The notes beneath the pieces were generated by a model. The model worked only from the letters and a program-made list of their open reading frames with translations, was not told the DNA's origin and did no database searches. A DNA stretch of 64,000 bases, taken from NCBI GenBank assembly GCA_030789695.1, contig CM061138.1, forward strand, positions 180,769,051-180,833,050, in the 5' to 3' direction. The number at the start of each line of letters is the position of its first letter. The first letter of the stretch is position 1. The DNA comes from Scilla litardierei. Taxonomy: Eukaryota > Streptophyta > Magnoliopsida > Asparagales > Asparagaceae. A program made the translations under genes and the position numbers. Below are positions 32,796 to 45,256 of this stretch, one piece after another.

Positions 32796-33749
32796 TGTTA
32801 CGACCTTAAGGCTGGTCCATATAACTGAGGCTTATATACATTGGAAACCCGAGCGAACAGCTCTTCAACTATGTGGAATGAACACTAGCCTGAACGGAAG
32901 ATCGTCTCTATTCAGGAAAGCTCGCCTCGCAGTATGACAAGCTCGCTCCCCAGGCCAACCGAAGAAGCTCGTCGTGCCGATCAATATGCTCGCCATGCCA
33001 GGAAGAAGCTCGCCTACTCTCCAACAGGAAGCACGGTCAGACGGTCCAAAGACGTCGAGCTTGGTCGCCGAGCTTGAATCTCCTATAGGGCGGCCCAGCA
33101 TAAATATCTCTGACAGGGTGACGTAGGGCCACCTACCCTCCATTAATGCCAGAGGTTAAGGGCGAGAACTGATGGCCGTCCTTTGCGTCTCATTAATGCA
33201 TTTGAGACCAGTTGACACCATTAATGCGTAAAATATCTCTGACATGCCCCGCCGACCTATCATTTCTCCTCCAGCTAAGCAGACACGACAGCTGATGGGA
33301 CGGCGAGTAACCGACTCTCAGCTCTATAAATACACCCCTCCTGCATCCATAGAGGGGGTGTGTCAGTTAAAATCTCCAACTCATTCCAATATTCAAGGTC
33401 GGATATCTTCCACATATCTATGCCTTCTTCACAAGCTCTCCACGCTTCGCCGATCTGCCTTAAGATCGCCAAGCGTGTCCGGCACACATATTTCAAGTCA
33501 CTTACTGACTTAAGCATTGAAGAGGCTACGGGCTGACAGCCAGCCCCGCCTTTCTGACGAGTCGCTATTCTTGCAGGAAGCTCGCCTCAGCTACCGGGAG
33601 ATGGCGACCTTCGGACGACCGTGGATCCTTCAACTCCGAAGCGAGCTCCGAGTCGTGCTAATCTCGTCATAAGCCAAAAACTTGTAATCATTGTACCCGT
33701 GATTCCATTCAACAACAAATTTCATTATTGGCGGACTTGACCCACAACA
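32796..33749 (+). mobile_element. Solo LTR, Tat-type, 954 bp, TSD ATAAT
   Basis: It starts TGTTACGACC and ends GACCCACAACA. ATAAT is exact on both sides (32791-32795 and 33750-33754). A TATA box (TATAAATA) is at 33325-33332. It belongs to the same LTR family as 33883-34878 and 49577-50554 but is more diverged from both than they are from each other, by eye. Confidence 0.85.
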
Positions 33750-33754
33750 ATAAT

Positions 33755-33882
33755 AATAAAAGTTGACTTGTTGATATAGCCTATAAAGGTTTACTAACCC
33801 CGCCAGGCCTAATAAAAGTCTAACCCATCAATGGCCCATCGGTCATTAGGCACTTAATAGGCTAAAGTTACAAAAATACCAC
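33755..33882 (+). repeat. LTR-like fragment with a CCAGGCC motif
   Basis: The part from about 33788, with CCAACCCATCAATGGCCCATC-like sequence, matches 51451-51545. It is cut by the LTR at 33883. Probably the beginning of another LTR family. Confidence 0.5.
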
Positions 33883-34878
33883 TATTACGGCCTTAAGGCC
33901 GGCCTAGATAATAAAGGCCCATATATATTTGAAGCCCAAGCGAACAGCCCTCCGACCATCCCGAATGAAAACAAACCCGAACGGAAGATCGCCCCCACAC
34001 TGGGAAGCTCGCCTCGCTTGGCGGCAAGCTCGCCAACAGAATAAAAGAGAATGGCTCGTCAGCCGATCAAGCAGGAAGCTCGCCGACCCAGCGTGGGAGA
34101 AGCTCGCCCACTCTCCAAACCAGAAGCTTGGCCAGGGAGTCCGAAAGCACCAAGCTTGGACGCCGAGCTTGGCTCTTCCTAAGGGCGGCCTAGCATAAAT
34201 ATCTCTGACAAGGTGACGAAGGGCCACCTACAACCCCATTAATGCCAAAGGTTAAGAACGAGAACTGATGGTCGCCCATTGCGTCTCCCATTAATGCATT
34301 ATGTGTATGACACCGTCTAACACCCATTAATGCGTAAATATCTCTGACACCCTCGTCGACCTATCGCGTCTCTACTTGTGCTCCAGCTACGCAGACTCGA
34401 CAGGTGATTGGACGGTGAACAACCTACTCTCGACCCTATAAACACCCCATCCAGCCATTAAGGAGGGGGTTGGTTAGTTGAAATCTTAACTCCTACCCAA
34501 TATTCAAGGTCGGATATCCCCCAAATATCTGTGCCTTGCTCATAAGCTCGTCACGCAATGCCAATCTGCCTTAAGATCGTCAAGCGTGTCCGAACGCCTT
34601 ACAAGTCACACACTGACTTAAGCATCGGAGAGGCTAAGGGTTGACAGCCAACCCAACCTTTCTGACGAGTTGGTATTCTCACATGAAGCTTGCCTCAGCT
34701 ACCGGGAGTCGGCGACCTTCGGTGACCTTCGGCGACCATCAGGCGACCTTGGATTCTTCGCCTCCGAAGCATGCTCCAAGTCGTGCTAGCCTCGTCATCA
34801 ACCACATACTTGTAATCATTGTACCCGTGATTCTCATTAAATACAAATTACATTGTTGGGTGGACTTGACCCACAACA
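33883..34878 (+). repeat. 5' LTR of Tat-type element A (996 bp)
   Basis: It begins TATTACGGCC (probably a mutated TGTTACGGCC) and ends GACCCACAACA, followed at once by a primer site. A TATAAACACC box is near 34437. It is closely similar to the LTR at 49577-50554. Flanks (ACCAC before this LTR, AGCTT after the other) do not match, so the two may not be ends of one insertion. Confidence 0.82.
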
Positions 34879-34879
34879 A

Positions 34880-34897
34880 TTGGCACCGTTTGTGGGA
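34880..34897 (+). other. Primer-binding site of element A
   Basis: TTGGCACCGTTTGTGGGA directly follows the LTR and resembles the TTGGCGCCGTCTGTGGGAA form of plant Gypsy elements. Confidence 0.75.
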
Positions 34898-34912
34898 ACT
34901 CAGGTTACACCC

Positions 34913-36660
34913 ATGTCAGACACCGCACGCAGTCACCATCACGGCAAGCAGTCTATGGCCGAGGAGTCCCCCAGAAGGACTCCCCCGATGAATTTACCCC
35001 TTGAGTGGTCGGCCACGGTCATTCAGGATGCGGGCCCGTGGTGTCTACCAAAGTTTCAAGAACTTCACTAACCTGATGGAAGTTTGGGTCGTTGCTAGGC
35101 AAGTTAGGCTGCCTCCATTAGAAGGCCCGTCCAGACCCCGCAATGTAAGGTGAGATCTCCTCCCCCAATTTGAGAAGAAGAGGCCGCACAGCGAAGGCGG
35201 TTCGAAGAAGGAGAAGCGACCGCTCTGCAAAATCAGTTCGCCAATGAGGAGGAGGTCGCTTATCAAAGGCGACCGGATGAAGAAGCAGCCATCCGACAAC
35301 GTCGATTCATCATCGTCGCGAGGGAAAGACCTCAGGAGGGGAGCCGAGGAGTGCCCCAGGCGTCGTCCTTGGTATCACGGGAGAGCCCCAGGTTGGATCA
35401 AGCTGCTGAAAGCTACCATTGCGGGAGATCGCTGAGCCCGAGACGTGAAGGGCGTGCCCACCATAGCAGAAGCCCCCTGGTCAGATCGCCACTCCCATAG
35501 GGTCATGACCGATGGCGGCGGAGCTGTAACCGAAGTTCGACCCCGCGGGGGCGAGTGAGGAACGCCTCTGAGCACCGAGGTGGCTCATCTGGTGATTCTA
35601 ATTAGTGGCGAGAGCATCAAGGTGGCAGTGTGTCTTCTGAAGGTCGCCAACGCCTCCACCCAACCCCGAAGAAGCCAACCCGTCGACCCGAAGGGTGATC
35701 TCAACCCTGATACCCCATAGGTTCAAATTACCACAGTTTGAATAGTATGATGGTTCTGGCGATCCCCTGGAGCATGTGCAACGATACCGAAGAGTGATGG
35801 AGATCCATGGAGCAGACGATGCCCTCCTCTGCCGAGCTTTCTAGACGACCTTGAAGAAGTCGGCGGAGGAGTGGTACAACGGCCTATCCAATCGATCCAT
35901 TGATACATTCAGCGACCTTTCCCGCAAGTTCTGTCAGCAGGTGGGGCGAAGGAGGAAGGTGTCAGACTCTCTGTTTACGGTGGTCCAGAAGGAGGGGGAG
36001 ACCATTCGTAAATTCTTGCCGCGCTTCAACGAGGAGAGACTCAACGTGACGAGCTGCGGGGATGAGCTCGTCATGGTGGCCTTCACGAAGGGTCTGGCAA
36101 ATAGGAGCATGCTGAAGTCGCTGCTCCATGATCCGCATGCCAACCTTGACGCCCTCTTCGCCCGGGCAGAGAAGTTCATGCTAAGCGAGGAGGCTTTGGG
36201 GACAATGAAGGAGGCAACACCAGCCAGAGCTCCCCGTGTTGAAGCGAGGCCCAGTGACCGGCCGAGACGGGATGATCGCACCCAAGGACGTGACCAGGAC
36301 CTCCCCAAAGGGCGTGACCAAGACCGCCCCCAAGGATGCGACCAGGGAGGCCCTCGAGGGCAAGATCACCTCGGACTGCTGAGGGGGTTCCTCGCTCCCA
36401 GGAACCCCGTTCCGAGAGGCGGACCCGAAAGAGCGCAGGAGGTCAACTACACCAGGCTCAACGCCCCCCTGATGGAAGTGATGGTGGCGTCCATGATGGG
36501 CGGACTTCTCAAAAACGTGCCCCGAAGATGAGGTCGAGGCCTGGCTCAAGAAACACCCAAAAGTACTGTCGGTATCACTGCGACCATGGCCATGATACCG
36601 ACGAGTGCTATGCATTGAAGAAGGATAAAGAGCGGCTGATCCAGGGCGGGCATCTCCGAA
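34913..36660 (+). pseudogene. Tat-type gag of element A
   Basis: The ATG at 34913 starts a frame (MSDTARSHHH) soon broken by frame changes. The gag core is recognisable from 35851 (AEEWYNGLSNRSIDTFSDL ... NEERLNVTSC), followed by an Arg/Asp-rich region with repeated RDQD/GRDQ units near 36270-36360. A zinc-knuckle-like CRYHCDHGHDTDEC lies near 36565-36610, the Tat-lineage form. Coding stops at 36660, where the Sirevirus region starts. No pol is found. Confidence 0.78.
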
Positions 36661-37635
36661 GACTGAGAATAACTTGATTTCTACACCACCTACTTCACTT
36701 CCACATGTATTATTATTGTTGCACATTTGGAGATATCGTTTATGAAGTATGTAATGTGAATGTAGGAGGAAAACTTAACTGAATATCTAAGTGATATGAT
36801 ATACCTTGCCATGGATAAAAATTGAGCAAAAGAAAGTATTGTTATAAGTATTTTATAAAATAAAAAAAATGAAAACAAATGATAATTGCTCCGTATGAAA
36901 AATGGATACAATCCTTGACAACGGTATTACCCACGAGTATCCAACATAAGCTTTATGGGTAAACTTTAGCGTTGGTGTATTTACTCGTCAAGCAATGCCA
37001 CCCCCACATCTAAGAGTCCTTATAGGCTATGTTTTGGGGTGTGGTACCTTGAACTCATTTTTAATGAGGTGAGAAAAATCAATCCTAGGTGATAGAATGT
37101 TATTTGGAAAATGAGGATTGGTTTTGGTTGACTTTCTTAATTGATTCTCCCTATGTGCTTCAATTTTAATCATCACACGTACACGTTGGTGTTGAAGTCT
37201 TCGTTGTTTAATTTCATTGGATTTTGACTTGATTATTCTATGATTGTATTCATGCAATTGTTGGTAATGGTTAATAATACTCTATTTTTGCATGGTATAT
37301 ATTTTTGACTTCGTGCTTCGACTTTTGATGATAACAAAGGGGGAGAAAAATTGGGAAAGATTTGATATTAATGCTCGTGAAAATATGATTGTTTGATTAA
37401 GGGGGAGCATTAATGAATATTGGGGAAGTACAAAAATAGGGGGAGCATGCTTGTTGTTAAACTCTATACATCATTGTTTGCACATCATTATATCTTATTG
37501 TATGTCACCCACTTTGTTTGCACATCATTATAGCTTATTGTATATCACCCACTACCGTCACACTTTCACACACACTATTTGGAAACTTAATGCTCAAATC
37601 TTATACTGAGTTTGTTATCATCAAAAGGGGGAGAT
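36661..37635 (+). other. Sirevirus 3' internal tail with multiple polypurine tracts, left copy
   Basis: Non-coding. GGGGGAG tracts occur near 37335, 37399, 37438 and directly before the LTR (37628-37635). Multiple polypurine tracts are a known hallmark of Sireviruses. It begins abruptly at 36661 next to element A gag. Confidence 0.75.
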
Positions 37636-39329
37636 TGTTGGTAGCAACGATCTATGGACTTCGTGTTTGATGATAACAAACGTATGTGAAAGTTTTAATG
37701 TGTGTGCTAAATGTTTTCAGGAATAAATAAATAAGGAAGTACATCAAGTTCTCTGAGCAGTCATCAACCACCCACAAGGCCCTGCACAAAAATAAGGAGA
37801 GGTCACTCAACTTTGTTGTGTAGTATGAATTAAGAGTTTGTGCATGCATGTTAAAGAGAGGCTACACTTCCCTGGCAACATTTTTTTTGAATTAAGAGTT
37901 TGTGCATGCATGTTAAAGAGAGGCTACACTTCCCTGGCAACATTTTTTTTTCTTCACAGTTTTTTTTAAATGATGTGCGGCTATGAGGTTGGGCCCAAAT
38001 CATTTTATAAAAAAAACTAACCCATTTTTATTGGGCCGGCCTATCAAAACCCGAAGGAGAGCAATACACAAATATTCACATGGGAGATGCATGTTCTGTT
38101 TTCAAGAGGCCGAATTTTTTAGGTAGAGCCAAAAACCCTATTTCCGAATATCAAGGGAGCCGCACTTAAATTGCTAGCCGCTGCACAATTTTTTTTCATC
38201 TTGCCTCTTCTTCGTTATCCTCAAGAGCCGCAGAAAATTGGTTCCCCCCTCAAAAACCTTTGAAGACCTAAGAGATGTCGCCAGTTCATGGAGAGAATTC
38301 ACAGAGGGCCATTCATTATTGTTTTGTTGTTTGAAATTTTCGAAACACATGTGCAGGCCACAGGAGCCTCTGTTTTTTCCATTTGATTTTTTAAGGGGCA
38401 CCCACAAATTCATCTTCTCTCTTTGAGATTTCAAAAGCACAATCTTTTTAACTCCAATCAATATATTCCTCTTTGATAATCTCAATGTAAAGAGCCAGAT
38501 CTTTTTTGTTTCACTTGAAGAATCCCAAGGCAGCCGAATTGCAAAGAAAAGGGAAGTCCTTGTTTTTTTTACTGTGTTTTTTTTTTCTGTGCTTGGACAG
38601 AGTTTTAAATAAGTGTGCACTTGTGTTATTCTTTTTCAGGTCGGAAAAAAAAAATAATAACAGAAGCTGTGACGTTTTTAAGGAGAGCACCTCAAAAACA
38701 ATTATAGCACAGTGTTTTGAAGAGAGCCTCAATCAAAAAATTCCAAGGGGCCGAATTGTTTCAAAGGGTGGCACAACTTTCAAGTTTTGAGGAAGACGCA
38801 AGTTTATCGAGAGGGGAGCCGAACTATTGGGAGGACATCCGAGACTACATCCACGTCAGACGAGATCTGACCCGTGCTGATTGACGAGTACATTGCCGCT
38901 ACACAAACTGAGATTCCTAAACTCTATTTATCATTATTTTGTGTAGTTGTCGTGTTAGATCCTCGTAGGGGAAACTTTACCATCTGTGTTACTTTTTGGG
39001 GACCTGTCGACTTGGGAGTCGTCACGGAGGGAGAGCATCTGACTAGATTGATAGTGTAGAGCACGTGGTGTGCGTACGAGCTAGGTGAGAGTAGATTTGG
39101 GATCTTGACTCATTGTAGCTGTACTTGATTACATATCTATCTAGTAGTTGCTTTCGGGGGCTGGAGTAGGTCGTGGGGACGACCGAACCAGGGTATATCT
39201 GTGCGTATTCTGTGATTGATATTTTATTGCCCTGTCTGTGCCTATAACTGCGTGGGATTGTTCGTGAGTTGCACGAATATTTTTATTAGCCTATTCACCC
39301 CCCCTCTAGGCTACGATCCAGATCCAACA
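37636..39329 (+). repeat. Sirevirus LTR, left copy (1694 bp)
   Basis: It starts TGTTGGTAGC and ends GATCCAACA, giving TGTTGG/CCAACA ends. The end segment has TATTCACCCCCCCTCTAGG. An internal tandem duplication of about 65 bp (GAATTAAGAGTTTGTGCATG) lies at 37827 and 37890. It is followed by a primer site at 39331. Confidence 0.92.
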
Positions 39330-39330
39330 A

Positions 39331-39346
39331 GTGGTATCAGAGCCAG
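39331..39346 (+). other. Primer-binding site, initiator-tRNA type
   Basis: GTGGTATCAGAGCCAG, complementary to the 3' end of plant initiator methionine tRNA, the usual Copia primer. Confidence 0.9.
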
Positions 39347-39379
39347 TTTAGAGGATCTAGTCTAGATTTTTAGTTGACC

Positions 39380-39799
39380 ATGAATATATCTGATTGTGCT
39401 TTTGCTGAAGGTCAGTCTATAGCCCGTCCCCCTAAGTTTAACGGTGTAGATTTTGCTTATTGGAAGGCTAGGATGAAAATCTATCTAGTGTCTGTAGATT
39501 ATGATGGGTGGGATATTGTTGAAAATGGTTATAGTCTACCCACTATTAAAATTGAAGACACTGTTATAATTAAGCCTAAAGACAAGTGGGATTTAGCTGA
39601 TAAGAAACTTTATACTCTTAATGGTAAAGCTATGAATGCGCTTATATGCTCTCTTGATAAATCTGAGTTTAATCGTATTTCACATTGTCTAACTGCGCAG
39701 GAAATCTGGCATACTCTGGAGGTGACACACTAGGGAACATCGCAAGTGAAGGAATCCAGACTTGCATTGCTTTCTACAGAATATGAGAGCTTCCGCATG
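39380..39799 (+). pseudogene. Sirevirus gag, N-terminal part
   Basis: From ATG 39380 (MNISDCAFAEG). Contains PPKFNGVDFAYWKARMKIYL and EFNRISHCLTAQEIWHTLEV, typical of Copia gag. A stop codon at 39731-39733 (TAG where Glu is expected) is followed by more gag in the same frame, to 39799. A solo LTR is inserted there; gag resumes after it. Confidence 0.85.
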
Positions 39800-42700
39800 T
39801 GTAACGACCTGAATTTTTCCAAAACATTTAAGCTAAATATTTGAAGTAATTTCGTTTTTAATTGTGTTTTGTAATGGTTGATCAGGAGTTTTAAACTGAT
39901 TTCAAAAATTCTTATAAAAATATTTTGAAACACTAGACTTATTATAAAGTATTTCAGCAATTTCAGATCTCCTCAAATACCCAAAACATTTCTGTTAAAA
40001 TTCATCTTCCAAAATTACCGTTTTGATTCGATGAATTTATTTCCTATCCAAACATTTTCAAAATGTCTTCAAACTTCTACAGTGACATCCTATGATCATT
40101 TAGGGCCTCTCACATTAATTTCATAATTTTTTGATATCATTTCAGTAGAGAACCCGCAAACCCGCTTTCCAAACGTTTTGGCCTAAAACTAGTATTTCCG
40201 TAGCTCACATCTCGGAACGGACTTCGTATTCGCCATCCTCGCGACGATACGATCCCGTGGGTATGTTTTCGTAATTTTTCGGACACGTTTACTAGTAAGG
40301 ACAAAATCGTAGTTTCGTTACAATTTTCACTGTTACCGTTACTATTTACCATAGCCAAAACACTAATGACCATTAACCTAATTACCTTAACCCAAACACG
40401 TTTTCACGTTTTAAAAGTTTTCTAGGCTTAGTCAAAGACATAAACCTAATTTCATTAATACCCACCTAATATATTAATTGTGTTTGACTAATTAACCTTA
40501 ATTAAAATACTAATTTTATTTAACTATAAATACCCCTAACCATTCTCTCCCGTTCGAAACACACACCAAGGCCCAAGCCCGTTTCATCTCGTTTGAACCC
40601 AACTCTCTCTCTCTTTCTTCGATTTCTCCCACCCAGGTCTCTCTCTCACTCTCAGGCCCTCACCCGTTCTCTCTCCCCTCACGACCCACTCTCGTTCTCA
40701 CTCAGCCCGTTATCTCTCTCCCCCGAGCTCCCCTTCGACCTCCCCCATCGTCGTCGTTGCTGACGGGTCACGCCCCCGCGCCACCACCCAGCTCGCCGAG
40801 CACCGACGCCACGGAGCACCGCCGAAGACAAAGCCAAGCCCGCTGCCCCCCATCTCGGAGCTACCCTCAGCTCCGACGAGCGCCCTGGGTCTCCCCCGCC
40901 ACCAAAGCAATGCCACCGACTGTCGTGCTCCTCCTCTGCAAGCTCGAAGCCCCCCAGCTCCGATCAAGCCATGCTCCGCCGCCAACGAACCATCGAGACC
41001 CCCAGCACTCCTCCCTCGTTGACGTCCCTCCGAGCATCGCCGGCGCTTCGCCTTCAAGCGATCGTCGTCACCGATCCACGAAGCCCGAGTGCCCGCTCCC
41101 ATCTCCGACGAGCCAACGACGTCGAGGCAATGCCCAAGTGACCCCCACATCCTCGTCGACGTCCCCCAGTGCCGCCGCTGCTCCTCCGTGACGCCGCCAC
41201 CCTGACGACTGGAGCAACAGCTCCCGAAGCCCGCAACAGAGCGCTCGCCCACCTCCCTATCGACGTCGCCGTCCTCGCCCACCTCCCTGTCGTCGTCGCC
41301 GTCCTCGCCCTCCGACCACGAAGCCTCACCCCGACAGTCGACCCCCCTGCTCTCAGTCCCCCACTAACGCTTGCTCCGGCCTTCCCCGCCACCAAGAAGC
41401 CCTGCACCTTGTCGTGTCCGACGACACCTCAGCGCCGCTGCGAGGCCATCGCCGCAGTCGCCTCAACCCCTCGTCGAACCCACCGAAGCTCTGCTCCACT
41501 CGATGCCGCTGCACTCCATGCTCCGCCTCGGCCCCGCCTGACGCCGTCGACCGCCGTGCCCAGTCTCCGCCGCCTCGCCCGTCGCTGACGCCGCTCCGCT
41601 CGCCGGCCTCGTCGACAACACCCCCGCCATGCACGTACGAGAGAACGAAGACGAAGGGGTATATGTTAACGTATTTTTTTTACAAAACAAGTATGTCCGT
41701 ATTAGTATATTAAGGGTATTTTAATATTTTAGAAATTATTATATAAGTAAAATTGGTTTTAAATTAATAATAAATAATTTAGGGACAAGAAAAATGTGAG
41801 ACCAGCTTTGGAAAATCAGAAATGACATTCTGGACCCAATGGCACTAGTTTCATCTCAATCCGACGCTTAGTTTTTCCAGAATTAATTTTTAAGCCTAAA
41901 TTTTAAATACGTTACTTTCTTTTAAAAATCCGTATCTTGATATTTTTACATACACTACTAAGTGATAAAAATATATGTTAAAGTACTCTCCGAGACGGCC
42001 ATTTTGACACCTCATTTGCAACTTTTCGATACAGATTGCACCCAGAATAAATGTTTGAATAAATACGTTACTTAATTAAAAATAGTTTTTAAATTATTTT
42101 GAGCTCTTAAAAATTATAAAAATTAATGTAAGCTTCCGAAAATTATTTCCTCCTACAATAAATTATTTTTCATCATACCTAGACTATAGAAAAATTTGGA
42201 ACGCTTTTTGACTACGTTTCAATCCGTTTAAAAATCAAAACGACCACATTATTAAAATAGAAATGTCGCGTTTTTAACCAGGTATTCTTGTGATTTCAGG
42301 TACAAGTTCTTGTGCACCAACGTCCGTAGAAGCCCTAGAACCAGTTCCGGCTTGCTACAACGACCCCGAATTTTGTAAGTCACGACTAATTCTAATGTTA
42401 GAAAATTAGATAAGTGTACCAGTATGAACTTAGGACACCACTATAGCCTCCGAACGGCTACTTGACTTGAACCGAATTAGAAACCTAATCTAATAGGAAA
42501 GTAATCAACTATAGATTACTTTGCCAACTTTCAACTTTGGTGGTTGTTAAACACAAACATCAACTTGGGTAAATTGTGTACTACCGAAACTACCACCCTT
42601 AAACCAACAGTTTTTGTATTCCATGTTTGTTGGTCTTGTCTTTATCCTCAAATTTCTTAGCATCAACTTTGCTCTACTATCTGGTTTTAAACCAGTGGTC

Positions 42701-43818
42701 CTGGTTAACTATCATCGTGAACAAGGAATTGATAACATCTTGAAACAATACTAGACACCCCGAATGTTGGACTTGTCTTTATCCTAACTTCACTTGGCCA
42801 GCTTGCTTTGGAAAGAATGTCTGGCTTTCTGGTTTTCAATAAGAAAGTCAACCAGTGGACTTGGGTTGACTAACATGTGATATACCGTATGGAAAATCTT
42901 GTGAAACTTGTTGTGGAATATCGTGTGGAACATCTCGTGGAACATTGTGAAAGGAACATGTACATAGAATACTTAACACTTCACTGGGGTTTTGGGGTAA
43001 CTCATAGTTTGAGAGAGAATGGGAGTGACTGGAGTTCAATCTTCCCGTCCTGCTGCCTGTGTTTCGGCATACCGTCTCGCTGCCTGTGTTTCGGCAAAAT
43101 ACATGTCCTGCTGCCTGTGTTTCGGCATTCGTCTGGGTCGCGCCCAGGCAAGAGATGGACTTGATGGTCACATATTGTACTCTCCGACTTGAGTCACGTA
43201 GCGTAGTTACTATTGCACAGTCACTTTTACCTTACGCACCACAGTCACCTTTACTTTACACGATCCATGCACGTTACTTATTACACCTGTACAGTCACCA
43301 GTACTTTACTTGTCGTACTTTTAGCTACAACAGTAGTATGTTTCACTTGCCTAGCCTACTTTACACAGTCCAGTGGTTCTCTCCTTCAGTTCAGTTTGCC
43401 TTTACTTTTCAGTTACGTACAGTTGTTGCTCAGTACTTTACTTTTCACTCTGATCTACTTGTACGTAGTTACTTTTGTCATACTTGTGCACTGCTTCTTT
43501 TCTATATTTAGAATTGTTGTGACTTACCTACGGTTCCATCTCCGTGGCACCGCAGACGACGTACAGATGAAGATAGATGCTCCTGAGCTAATAGCGCCAA
43601 AGTTCAACTGCAGCTTACAGAGTTATTCTCAGTGTTGTGTACTTTATTCTTTCATGTATATTGTTGGGACATCTTGTACAGTACGGGTTGTAATAATTGG
43701 AAACTATTTGCGTATTTTTGTACATCTCTGCATCGTGGCTATTTTGTTTTCACTGGTAACCTGCAGGACCTGCGCAAATATCAAATAAGTAACGGGCCCC
43801 CGGGAGCGGGTCGTTACA
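39800..43818 (+). mobile_element. Solo LTR, 4.0 kb, inserted in Sirevirus gag
   Basis: It starts TGTAACGACC and ends GGGTCGTTACA. Flanks are GCATG (39795-39799) and ACATG (43819-43823), one mismatch. Removing the element restores the gag reading frame. Same family as 22164-26626: a TATA box (TATAAATA, 40525-40532), then a CT-rich and GC-rich block (about 40560-41640) with open frames on both strands. Near 43050-43130 the phrase TGCTGCCTGTGTTTCGGCA occurs three times. No gag or pol of its own. Confidence 0.85.
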
Positions 43819-45256
43819 ACATGCTACCAACAGAATCTGTGAAAGAGATGTTTGCGAGGTTCACGGACATTGTCTACAAATCCAGTTCCCTCGGTAAGCC
43901 ATACTCTAGCCATGAACAGGTACGAAAGATCTTAAGGGCGCTACCAAGCTCGTTTAGGCCTAAAGTCACCGCTATTCAAGAAGCTAAGGACTTATCAACA
44001 ATGAAAGTGGAGGACTTGATAGGCAACCTGATGTCACACGAGCTTGAGTTGCAGAGTATAGAAGCCAGAGAGAAACCTGAAGAGAAGACCAAAGCTTCCT
44101 CACCATTAGCTCTTCAAGCTAACGACGACGATCTTGATGAAGAGCAAGCCCTAATGGTCAGAAACTTCCGGAGATACATTCAGACTGATCAAGGAAGAGC
44201 TGAGATGGGAAAAAGGTTCATTCGTTCTAATAATTCTAATTTTGGTAGAAATTCCTATGATCAGAAAGCTATTAATAGAAGTGAATGTTTTAAATGCAGG
44301 AAGAAAGGGCACCACATAAAAGATTGCCCACAACAACACACAGCTCAAGTTGCAAAAGGAAAAACGAAAGTGCTGACGTGGGATATGGATAGCGAAGCTG
44401 AGGAGGAGGATGATGAACACGAAGCCCACTCCTGCATGGCATTAATGACCAAACACAATGAGGTAGAATCTCCCACTAAAGCTGAATTCTTAGAAATCTG
44501 TAAAGGAATGCAACATAGAATTGATGAGCTAGAAGCTGATGTGGAATGTTATAGGAATGATAATTTTGATATGCAACAAACTGAGTATGACATGTCTATA
44601 GAAATGAAAAATATTAAACAAGAGCTTGTTGCATGCAAATCTACCATTACTATGTTAGAAAAGAGAAAGCTAGCTTGTCTGAAAAAACTGATTGTCTTTT
44701 ATGTCCCTCTTTAATAAAGGATATTAGCATGTATAAACTTGATAAGACAAAGCTTGAAGTTGAAAATGAATTGCTTTCTGAAAAGATTAACATGCTAAAT
44801 CTTGAACTTAAAGGAAAAATGAGGGATTTTGAAAAGAAAGAAGAGGAAAACAAGAAAGCTTTCATTAGTAAGTGCACTTTGCTTGTGAACGAAAATGATC
44901 ATTTGAAATCCAAAGTTGCGAATTTAGAATTGTCATTAAAGAGATTTTCCATTGGTAAACAAAGTTTGGACATTATACTTGGAAATCAACTTTATGGCAA
45001 TAATAGACGAGGACTAGGATATTGTTCTAAAAATGCTGAAAAATCAAATTATAGAAAAGTTCACATTGAAACAACAAAAGTTGGAAATTGTCATGCAAAG
45101 TGCTTTACATGTGGATGCGTTGGTCATACTTCATATCACTGCAAATATAGGAACAAAAACATTAAGTTCAAACAAATATGGGTTCCTAAATCTTTGATGA
45201 CTAACGTGAGTGGACCTTGTTGGATTCCAAGGTCACACACGACACCTCTTTTGTAG
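43819..45256 (+). pseudogene. Sirevirus gag, C-terminal part
   Basis: Continues gag (LPTESVKEMFARFTDIVY) and stays open to 44714. A first zinc knuckle CFKCRKKGHHIKDC (CX2CX4HX4C) lies near 44287. An acidic stretch and a long coiled coil follow. A frame change near 44670 moves the reading to a second frame (to 45256), with more coiled coil and a second knuckle CFTCGCVGHTSYHC near 45100, then KQIWVPK. Protease and pol are absent after this. Confidence 0.87.

Noticed and set aside
40710..41634. ORFs of 93-190 residues on both strands
   Set aside because: Same GC-rich LTR block as above; low complexity, no ATG context or homology.
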